Below are positions 16,866 through 28,800 of a DNA stretch of 37,544 nucleotides, piece by piece. The notes under the pieces were generated by a model. The model did not search any database and was not told the origin of the DNA. It saw only the letters and a list, made by a program, of their open reading frames with translations. Position 1 is the first letter of the stretch; every line of letters starts with the position of its first letter. Source of the DNA: Mnemiopsis leidyi (taxonomy: Eukaryota > Ctenophora > Tentaculata > Lobata > Bolinopsidae); NCBI GenBank assembly GCA_000226015.1, contig JH152863.1, forward strand, positions 6,526-44,069, in the 5' to 3' direction. Position numbers and translations under genes: made by a program.

Positions 16866-19800
16866 ATGGGCGTTCGTGGTCTTCAAAGTTATATTCTTGC
16901 TAAGTGCCCTGATAGTCTTATACCTGTTGAGCTCACGGGTGAGTATTCTAAAGCGTATTCTTGATTTCCAGCTAGCATTTCACAAATTGCTATTTTGTGA
17001 ACCGAAACTTTCTTGCGGAATTTTGTTGACTGTTAACTTTCCCCAGCCAATACTGATAAGAAGAAAAGGCTCATTGTCGTTGAAGGATGGAGTTGTTTAC
17101 GTTCTGTTTATGGTCCTCACATGGACTTTATTTGTGGTGGACAGTGGCAAGAGTTCCGAGCTTCTATACGCCGTTTTGTCAATACTTTCCAACAGGTCTG
17201 CACAGTTTTTGTTGGGTTGTGTCATGAGTGCAATTTGTCCAAATATGTTTCTAAAGCATTACGGAACCCACCAATTTGAAACTCACCATTTCGGAACCCA
17301 CCAATATCAGATCTAAAGATTAATCACTTAGTCCAAATTGTTTATTTAGTGTGAAATTTCCATGGACTTTAGCATATTTACAGTGACGTAAGGACATGTG
17401 TAAAAGAACTGTGTTGGTTTCCGCTACATTGATAGCTAAGTAAGACTGTATACTTCGCTACGATAAAAGCTGCCGTTTCTAACCCAGAATGATCCCAGGC
17501 TAACTTATCCTAATCCCAGGCTAACTGTGAGCTGGTTGTATTCTTCTCTGGAGGTGTAGAGGATGACATGAGGGCTGAGTGGGCCCGGAAAAAGTCTCAA
17601 AACCGAGACACTGTCAACATGGTGATGCAGGGGCTGAGACAGCGCGGCTACGCTCCCGACCGTAAACACTTTCTGCCAAACGAAACCCATCCTCAAGTTT
17701 TTAGACAGGTATAAGTCCCTTGGTGCGTTGAAATTTCGTCGGTAAACTTATTGACATTTACAGAGGCCAGGTTTAAATTCGAAAAGTAACTGTAGAACGG
17801 TACGATGTTTGAACTACCTATAAACTTAACTAACTATAAACCCGAAATTTGCATTTCAACAAAATTTAGCAGTGACTGTTGGTTTTGAACAGCTATCTAT
17901 ATCATGAAAAAACACTCGCTAACATAATTGCTATCCCAGGTTCTACTGAACTGTCACGTGAAAGTCATCTCTACCCCCTTTTCCACTGACAAAGCCATGG
18001 TGGAGTACGCTCACAAACACAGTGCTTACGGCATCCTGGCTAACGATTCGGACTTCATCATGATGAACGCACCACGTTACCTTTCTCTTCATCACCTTAG
18101 GTGAGCCAATAACTTGTCTCGTCATCACCTTAGTTATGTCAGGAATTGTAAGGTAGTCAGGGTGGGTAAAGATAGTCTGAGGGAGAGGGTCAGTGACCAG
18201 TGTGTGCTATTACGTGAATTATAATGTGTGATTACTGCGCTGCATATTATGTCGCATTTATCCGCACTGATTACAGAAGGACAGTCAATGTGGTTAAAAC
18301 ACCCAACAGCCCGAACAGTGTGCATGTTAAACTGTGGCTGTAATACCTGTACAAGGAAGTAATGAACTCTATCATCTGTCATAACATCCAAATCTAATCC
18401 AATACCATTCACAATATTAATGTTTTTTACCATTCACAATATTAGTGTTTTTTAACAAAGAATCTAGATCAAACGGTTTCCTCATGGTGAGAAGGACTCC
18501 TGACTCGATCGCAATGTAACTCATGTCCTCAAATATTTTGGATTGAGCATAATTAATCTATATTTTGGTCGGTGTACAATATCTATATTATACCGTAAAA
18601 GTCTAATAATTTTTTGGGGTGCAAATAGACAAGTCCTAATTATAGTGAGCTGATGACATCTAGGGTGAAGATTAGATGTCCTCATCTGTGTGATCTTAAT
18701 TGTGTGTATGGTGTATATTGTGTGTATGGTGTGTATGGTGTGTAACACTCATCTGAGGTTTTAATCATCGGGTATCCTATAGTGTATATTGTATCGAGAG
18801 ACACGATCTCCTTACAAATTTGATCTCTACACACTACTTTTCTCTCAGGATTTCTGGAAATACAATATCCACGGTTATCATAGACCGTGAGAAAATCTCT
18901 GATTGTCTATCTCTACCGCTTTCTTTGTTTCCTCTTCTATCGTGCTTGCTTGGCAATGACGTCATTAATTACGAGATTCTTGAGGATTTCCACAGAAGAC
19001 TTCTCAAGGATACCGGTATAACTAAAAAGAAATTTCATTTTTTTAACATTAATCTTTATACCACTTCAACATCAGACTATGTGCCTAGCTAGGCAAATAA
19101 TCCGGTATAATCACGCTCACTGAGATTGAGATTAGCCAGGCCCGTGTGGTGTGATAGTCCGAAATTAAAACCGTGAGAATTCAATTCATTTAGTACAGGG
19201 TCATCTCTTTATTCTTCTGTGTCATACATTACTCTTGTGTTCAATTTCAGAGGAGGAAGAAGGAGAAAAAAAGAAAGAGGAAAAAGAAGGGATTCAACTT
19301 GTTACAGCTGTCATTGACTTCGTTAAGAATCTAGAACCCGAGATAAAGATGAATATTTCCTCCAACGTGTCTGACATTGTGAAACAGGTTAAACAGCTAT
19401 CGTAACTACGTGTTACACTGTTTCTAATTGTAACTACGTGTTACACTATTATTAACTATAAATACGTGTTACTAACTATAAATACGTATTACAGGTGCTT
19501 CCTGAGAGTGAAAACCGAGAAGAAGTTGAAGTTCTGTTCCAGTCTGGACTTGAGCAGTACAAGGAATCTCAGTCTAAACCTGACGAAACTGAACCGGTAC
19601 CATCTACTGTGAGTTTTAAGTTCCTTAACATCGTTACCACTACTGTGATTTTCAAGTTGCTAACCATGGTTACTACTTAGTTAGTTGTTAGTTTGTTACC
19701 ATGAAGCTACCTTCGAAAGTCTTCATTTTGTGACCATATGATTGTTTTTATTCTACTGTGAGTTTTAAGTTGCAATTACAACGTGACCTCCTGCGGTTAG

Positions 19801-22800
19801 TTTTTTTTCTTTGGCAGGTTGAAGCTTCAGTTGAAGCTTCAGTTGAAGCCAGTGGAGTTTGTTACGATTCAAAGACTTATTTATTAAGCATAAAATCAAT
19901 AGAATGTAACACAGCAAATTTAAAAAACCTTCTGAACTCACAAAACTGTATTCCTATTAAAATTTCAAAACTGGAACACTGAAATCCGTAATATCCAAAT
20001 GTTAAAAATTGTGTCGAAAGTAAAAAGTCCAAAAGGAAACTGGGAAACTTTCATCCTAATAAGATAAAAACAACATTAACTCTGAATCCTGATTAAATAA
20101 AATTTGACAAACTAAAGTGCCGTTGATAAATCAACGATGTAATTGTAGTTAACTTGTAGAATTAGACTGTAACTTGATAATGAAACTTAGTCAAATTCTT
20201 TACAACTTCGTGCTTTCTTTTCAGCTTAACTTCTTAATTTGTCAAGATATTCAGAGATCTGTATCCTCATCTAGATCTGTATCTATCTGTTCTCATGGTT
20301 CGTTCTGATTGTAAGGTCTAAGGAACAAGGCTATCCTATTGTACATCTGCTCGACCACCTGCAATAAAAGTGTAAGTCAGGTATCCAGAACAGTTTTGTT
20401 ATTGGTGGGATAACTAACCACAACTACTTTACGAGTTCTACACAGTTTACTGTATCAATCTTAGTAACAGTAAAACATTAACGGACATAAGATATGCAGA
20501 TATGATGCAAAAAGCAAACAAATGAACTAAGAATAAAGGGCATGCATACATATTACAGGTATACAGTATAGCGGACTGTTTGATGGTGATTACATGAGGG
20601 AAAATTCAATAAGTTAAAATGATTTAAAGTCGAAAAAGTAACAAGCTATAAGAAGGGTCAGAAACGGGTCATTGAGTTGAGTAGACAAGATACTGTAATA
20701 TCTTAAGAAATATCACAGGCGAATTTACGGCACTACAATGAAATAGTCTGCAAGCTAATTATACATGTAATTATGTACATAACGAGGACATAATTAATTA
20801 CCGGCTCCGGTTCGTCCAGTAGATCGTGGGCGGTGTCAGGGTAGGTTTCTATTTCGGTAAACTGGGATGTCTGCCGGGAGAATAGCTCTGAGGCGGTACA
20901 TTCACAAATCTTGTCGTCTGTACCGTGCAGTATCAGGAGCCGCGTTCTTAGACTGTCTGGAATGTGGGAAATGTTTGTGGTGGGTGTAGATGTCATTAGT
21001 ATTTCAGTAATATCATCTGTAAATGCCATCTGCAGAATTCTTCATTGGCAAGCATAACAGCTATACAAGAGACTAAGTTTATTCTAGGAGGCCGATCTAA
21101 AAGTTCAAGTAAGTATAATCACATGCTACTTGTCTAGCAGAATTTTAAATTACAGACTTAGTTAACTATAGTTAACCTCTCTTTTCCCGAGCAATGAAAG
21201 TTTCGTTCCTGGTCGCCACGGCAACAGAAGCCCACACACCACGTGACAAGATGTGCGGGTCTGATAAGTAATCCTCTGTCTGTTTTGTCACATCCTCAGG
21301 TAACAGCTCATCAAAGGGGCTGTAGAACCACGTAAAACCGAGATACTGGGAGGATATAGACCGTTACCGTGGTAACGATTTAGACTTATTGGGTCATGTC
21401 GATATTGTTTGAAGTGTATGTGAGCCATCTTGGATATTAGAATTATTGTCGGCTCAACGTTTTACTCTACTTGGTCTAATTATTTCTCGATTTCTCAAAG
21501 TCTGTTTAAACACCTTGTCAAGTTCATTCTCTAAATCAGGGGCGTTTTTACAAAATTTCCCTGCAGCCTGGAACCATGCGTTACATCATTGCAAACCAGA
21601 TCATTTGAACGAAATCGCCCTTTTCAAGTATTTACTGACGGTTTTATATAAGGTCAAATCTCCCTCTCTAAATATCTGAGACTATCCAGTTATCAGATAT
21701 TACCTTAAAATTTCATTGTAGTTGTACTATTTTAGAGGAAGTTACAAAATTCTGTGTCTAAAGATCACATTACAGCCCGCTGGACTGCGAATAATTTGAG
21801 ATGCAAGTCTAAGTTTCATATTTATGAAATTTTACTTAAAAATTTGAAACAAGTCTTGGATTGCCGGCAGATACAGGAGCCTGATTTTTGCAGACTGAAC
21901 TTGCAAAAGTTCAAATGGTCGATCAATACTCTATCAAAACTTGTTGAAATACACCTGTTAGTTATGTATTTATGACGTCGCATGTTAAGCTAATTAAATA
22001 AGCTGAAGTTATCCTTACATGAACATCTATCATCAGATAAGCTAAAGTTTCTATCATCAGATAAGCTAAAGTTATCCTTACGTCTATCATCAGATAAGCT
22101 AAAGTTATCCTTACGTCTATCATCAGATAAGCTAAAGTTATCCTTACATCTATCATCAGATAAGCAAGAGCTCTCTTCACGGGGGTATCGTACTTTTTCC
22201 CTATCTCCAGACAAGGTGCTATAGTGACTGCTCCCGCTATAGTTCTCTCTAGTTCGTGTGGTAATTCTTGTAGACATCTGATCTGTAATGTTACCACAGT
22301 TACCATGGTTACTACTTCTCTACTGTTACTACAGTTACTTCAGTTACTATAGTTACTACAGGAACTATAGGTTACATCTGATCTGAAAATGTGGTGGTGT
22401 TTTGTTAATCAAAACCCATCCGGAAGGGATGAACCACTATCCTTAGTTACACTATAACTAGATTGGTTTCAAGTATTTCCTGTAGGAGTTAGGGAGGTTC
22501 TCTCTCGCTCCTGGTAAGCAATACAAGACAGTCCTAAAGTTGGTTAGGTTAACCTAGTCTATGTATACATCCTAGGTTAACCTATTCTGTGTTTACATCC
22601 TTACAGGATATATTGTACAAGTTTCTAAAATCAAGTCGGTGATACAAAGAGACACATATACCTCACTTAACGACTCTCTTAGTGTTTGTGTTGTGTCTGG
22701 AAGAGTCGGTTACAACGGACAGTTTGTGCGTTAAACACATTACTCATAACATCAGCTACTTAGGGAGTCTTGTAGTGGGCTCTTGTTCTCTATCAGAGAC

Positions 22801-25800
22801 AATGCCTACAAAGCAGCTATCTTACAGCTAGGATGTCGCTAATTGTGGGTTTTGACGCACACCTACTGTGGTGCGTGTTGTGTGTATGTTTAATCATACT
22901 GTCTCCAATCTTAGCGGTACACTTGCCCCTTATTTCGTGTGTTGTGCAACGTGTGTTGCTATCTACAAACTCATTCAGTCACGGGATAGGCCCCCAGGGG
23001 CAACAATCTTAATATTGCAAATTACATTGCATTCCATACAATATACAATGTTTGTAGGCATGAACGATGTTTGTGTATAATGTATATGAAAAAAATGTAT
23101 ATAGTATATATAGTGTGTATAGTGTATTGCAGCGTGTATATATAGTGTGTACAGTGGATATTAGATTGTATATATACACAGTGTATAGTAGTGTATAGGA
23201 GCATTATAGCTGTGACGTGCTCTAGATTCTGAAGTATTTTATACGAACATTGGACCATTAACCGTTTTAATATATAGCAGAAGACAGTCCAATATCCGCA
23301 AGTTACTAGAAAAACGTATATAAAGATAACCTAACGTAGATAATAAAAAGTAAAACGTGAAGATGATAACTGCATATTGTTGCATATTATTATTACATAT
23401 TACCACATATTATTACATATATTATTACATATTATTATAACATAACATAACATAATGTACTTACAGAAATGAGACCTCCGAGAGATTTCCCAACTAAAAC
23501 TATTCTCACATCTTCATCCGCCAACTCTTCTTTTATCTCATACACCTGACGATTTGTTATCTTAAAAACCTTACGGGAAAGTTGCACAGTTTTAACGATT
23601 TACAAATATTTTTACTTTTAGCCTTTAGAAAATTGGAGGCCAACAACATCTGGTGTAGATAAAAAGTTATACATTCTTGAGGTGACGTGTGATTGTTAAC
23701 TGTCTGAATACTATACCTGCTGAAGAAGGTCCTGTATCAGGACACTGAAATTATCGTAGTAGTACGAGTGTCCGGTGTCCCCCGGATCTCCGGACCAGTG
23801 TTCCCGGATTATGTGATTCCGGACCTCCCACCCTAGCTCAGTGAGGTACTGAAAACAAACAGAAGGGGTGTTACTCTAACTTTAGTTACTACATAGTTGC
23901 TATAGTTACTACTCGCTATAGTTACTACAGTTACTATTTTACAGTTACTACAATCTACAGTCACTACAATTACTACTGTTATTACCTAGTTCTGTGAGGT
24001 TCTAAGAGTGACGGGTATCAATTTTCTGTGTAACACGAGTGTAAATGACAGTTATAACTCAAATATATCATGACACATGAACACATCTCTTGAATTGAGG
24101 TTGTCTGTTTATTCATTGCTTTGTTCCCACTTCGACATGCAATGTGGACCTTAAAACCCTATTTTTGTCCCATCCGTGCCCTAATTTCAGACTAGACACA
24201 AAATAGATTAAATCAACCTTGTTGAATTGTAAAGTTACTAAAAGTAACGAATTGTAAAGTTACTAAAAGTAACGAATTGTAAAGTTACTAAAAGTAACGA
24301 ATTGTAAAGTTACTAAAAGTAACGACGAATTGTAAAGTTACTAAAAGTAACGAATTGTAAAGTTACTAAAAGTAACGATAGTCGATACCTGTGTTAGTTT
24401 CCCGTATTGTGATCTAAATATGTGTTCCCCGTAACCGTGTATAAGCAGTACAATGTTCCTCCTGCTCATTTTAACTTGTACAAAGTTGAGTCAGACATCA
24501 CAACACACCTTGGGTATAAGCAAGTCATGATTTTGAGGAATCTGGTAGTTAACTTTGACTCTAATATGTAACTTTGACATTAATATGTACCCAGTACTGA
24601 AATACTTGGGTTGTCTAATATAGGCGCCTTACTGTAAGTCTAATATAGGCGCCTAACTGTAAGTCTAATATAGGCGCCTAACTGTAAGCTAAGTCAAGGT
24701 GCTGGATGTTCCAGTACAACTTGCTCTCTTTGAACCATATTACTTTTTTATAATTTCTGTCCGACGTTTCGTAGAAAGTAAGGATCAATGTCATGCAATG
24801 CATGATATGATTGTGTTTTTACTTACATTTCGCCTAAATTAGACGAAATTATCAACACGTAAGAACTTTTAAAAACATGCCTCATGTAGGATGTTTTTAC
24901 TTGTTAGTTGTTACTGACTGGGGATTTGCCCATGAAATGTAAAACATATATACTCTCGTTAGATCCAATAAAATGTGAGAGAAAATAAAATGATCCAATA
25001 AAATGTTTACAAAAAGATTAGTTAAAGTGATACATTTTATAATTTGACAGGTGGTGACAGTATCAGTTGTAGAGAAAGAGAAAGTGAAAGCGAAACCTAA
25101 AGATAAAGGAGCAGCTGATGAAGTGTCTGAGGAAGCCGATGCTGAAGAGGAAGAGGAAAGAGAAGAGGTGGAAACAGGAGCTGTCGAGGAGATTACAGAA
25201 ATGATAAGTGAAGCTAAGATGTGAGTTGATGATTTGAAGAAGTTGTTTAAAATAGTAGAGCGAATTCAGCAGTCCGCCAACCGTTAAATTATCCGCATTT
25301 GAGAATTTTCGTAATTACAATTTAGAACGTTTTACGTTCTGCTTTGTTTTCTACAAATATGAAATATTGATAATTATCTTAGAGTTGACGATGGAGTTGA
25401 AGAAAAGCCGGTGAAAACCTTGGATGATGACAAAAAAGAAGAGGCAAAAGAAGAAGCCGAGGAGACAGAAGAAGAAGAAGATGATAAAGAAAAAGATGAA
25501 GTTGACGAGGAAGACGGGAAGGAAGAAGAACAACCGCCCAAACTGAGTAAGAAATTGTTTTTTTACTTAAATGGTTATCTGCTTATGGCACTTTATCTGT
25601 TTCTAAAAGATTGTATCTTATTTTGTACTTATGATTATCTGCTTACGGCACTTAATCTTATTCTAAAAGATGGTTTCTCAACTTTCTGTCTGTATGTTTG
25701 ACGCACTCGAAATGGTTCGAAAAAAACTCTTAATTTAAAAAGCTTTCGAGAACAACACAAACCTCAAACAAACTGCCGTGGCATTAAAGTTCTGCATATT

Positions 25801-28800
25801 TTGGAGAGGTTATGCGGGTGATGTAAAAAACGCCCAAATTAACCATTTAAAATTAAGACTCTTATCTGTAATTCACACGTTTTGGCTCATTTCTGGCAGA
25901 CGCTAATTTCATAATGAAAGCTGATATTTCCAGGACTAACCTAAGTCCTCAAAACTACAAAAACGTGTACAATTCTATTTTCTGGTTGATCAAATTTAAA
26001 AATTGTAGATACGTCGTCAGAACTTTTAAACTTTTGTCGTACAAAAAGTTTGCGTAGAAGTAAGGTCAACTGCAAATTTTGATGGCATGTGACGCAGGTT
26101 AGACTGGGGCTAATTTACTACTCACTGTAAGCTTCTGCCGCCCTTATGATAGGAAAGGGGATTTAATGAAAAAAATTACAAGATTTATCTACACTATCAA
26201 TGTCCTTGAAAGTAACCATTGAAAATTTATCAACTATAATACAAAAAATAGCTGTGTGATTTAAATTAGAGGCAGAAAACAATCACCTATGTTAAGATGA
26301 AACAATGCTGCATGCAACAGTGTTGTTTATCTTATACAGGAAAATTTTCTACACCTTCTTTTAATATGTAGATTATAGACGATCATTATAACATCTGACA
26401 TTTGCTTTGTGTCAAGACAGTAGTGGTTGTTAATGAAAGACAGATAGGATTGACAGTACTGACTTTATGTCAGTACTATCGTATAACGTATTGTACTTTG
26501 TCAGTACTTGTCAGTTAACTGTACTGACAAATGCAGTTCCACCTAACTGACAAGTTGTGATGAGAATCGCTTTAACTCCTTTTTAACTCCTTTACATAGA
26601 CCGGTTTTTAATATACAGGATTTAAAACAAGTTAAATGACCGCGGATGTTTTGCAACGACGAGAGTATCCAACGAGATATCCTTAAAGCTGACTTGACAA
26701 ATACAAGAATTATAACTAACAATAAAAGCATTGTTGACTGCTTGATGAAGATGAATTGTTACCTATTCATTAAGTTTCGTTTGGCTTATTTAAAAGTCTG
26801 GGCAAAACGACTCCAAATCCTTTGTCATGCTTATGTTGTGCAGTCTTCAGACATTGTCAAATGTTAGCCGAAATGAAAATCAAAAATGGAACCAAGCCGT
26901 AAATATTAAACCAAAAATGTTCAAATAAAAAAGTACAATTAACTTATGCACTATTTATGTATGCCAGCGAATGGTGCATTAGTCAATTGTATAGGAATCG
27001 CTCCAATCTAAATTTTCGAGCACCTTTTTAGTTAATCCAGCTCCACAAAGAAAAAAAATAAACATTTGGCGGCTCCATGAGATTCTAGGTCCTAGGATGA
27101 GATTGGCCTGGGAACCTTCAAATATTTAATCGTATAATAGTATTAGGGGAGCTGATTTTCGAGGGAATTTCTGCACAAATAATGACTGTCAAGATATTTC
27201 CGATTTCAACGTAACTCCTAAATTGTTATTCCCAATCTATGTTCATTTGCCGTGCCTATTTTTTGCTCATATATTTAACCTTATTACAGAATTAATTAAC
27301 TGTATGAAGATGATCTTGTCAATATTTTTACTGTATCAGGTTGCTACTAAGTCTTAAAATGAGCATTGTCTTAAAACGGATGGATGGATGGATTTACAAA
27401 AAATATTTCTCAGTTTGTTGGGCTCCAAAATAATCTCCATATCGTAGGTTCAAGTTTTAAGCTTTATTGGAAAGATAAGAACTTTAATGGTTGTGCACAG
27501 CACTGTGTACAATGTGCATGGCATGTGTATTATATGCATGGGCAGATGCTTTCTGCAAAGTGCAGCATGCGCATGTACGGTTGACAGTGCCCTATTTTAA
27601 GTCACATGAAAATAAGTCTAGGAGGGGAACTCCTACACAATCAACAAATCGCTCGTTCAAAAAGACCGTGGCCCTTTATATAATTCCAATAAATCGGGAG
27701 CTAATTCTATGTTCAATTCTTAAAGTGGAAAACAATTTATCAATCTTTCAGCTTCGGGTCTGCTTTAAGTGATTAAATGTGCTAAAATAGGTTATGACTG
27801 ATAAAACCGCAAATAACGGATGTATTTTGGGATCCCGATGAATTGCTCCTATGGTTCTGACTAATTTGTTTCCTATCTTAGAGATCGGGATGTTTTAGAT
27901 GATAAGGTCACGTCGATACGTATTGATATGCCGACAACATTGCTTTCAAGCAAGGTGGAACAACAAAAATTTCGTTATGATTGAACTTGAAATTGATACC
28001 GTAATTTGATGTTAAATTTAGTCTTACTCGGCTTAGGACTAGTTATCACGAAAACTGATTATCTCCTCGAGTCGCAACAAAAACAGATAATAGCAATAGT
28101 AACACAGTTATGCACAGCAGTATAAGCACATCAAGCAAGTAAGGAAGGCAAACACGAGCAGCTTTAAAACACGCTCAGAGCGATCAGACACATGTACATT
28201 AGAAAGCAGTGGGTCCTGAAATGTGGCTCTTGTTCCTCTCCCTCAGTCACGTGACTAGGAAACATTAGAACTGCTTTAATGTGCTTTTACTAGCTTACTG
28301 TAAAACGTACACAGTTGAGTGAGAGTGTGTGTGTTGTTTATACAATAAGTAGTGTTGTTATTATCTATAGCAGTCGATACCGGCCGCAAAGCGAGGTTCA
28401 GAAGGCTAACCGGATGCTCTGACCTTATTGTGTTGCGGTTTTTGCTAGATCAAAGTTCAGATAAATAGTTCAGATAAATAGTTCAAACGGTGATAACGTT
28501 TTTAAAACAATTTCGGTTTTATTGGACCAATTTACAAAACGCAAACGACCAACAGAAAACTAGAAAATGTCACACATAACTAATAATATCACAACGAGAG
28601 TAAGAGATCTTAATTGGTATTTCAATAGTATCGGAAATCACGGTTTAGATCACAAGTAATGCACTAACTTAGTCTCAGGGGCTAGAGTTTCTTGCGTGAA
28701 ATATTTATAATTTATATTTATCTATTTAGTGTAATATCTGTTTTGCGCGACATACCGTAACTTTGTCCATACCACCTTAAAACCACTTGACTGCTCCTGA

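Noticed and set aside
24224-24378. CRISPR-like array
   Set aside because: The units are contiguous with no unique spacers and lie in a eukaryotic intron; this is a minisatellite.
25351-25533. Hydrophobic Phe-rich minus-strand open frame
   Set aside because: It is the reverse of the Glu/Lys-rich FAM120-like exon (GAA/GAG read as TTC/CTC).
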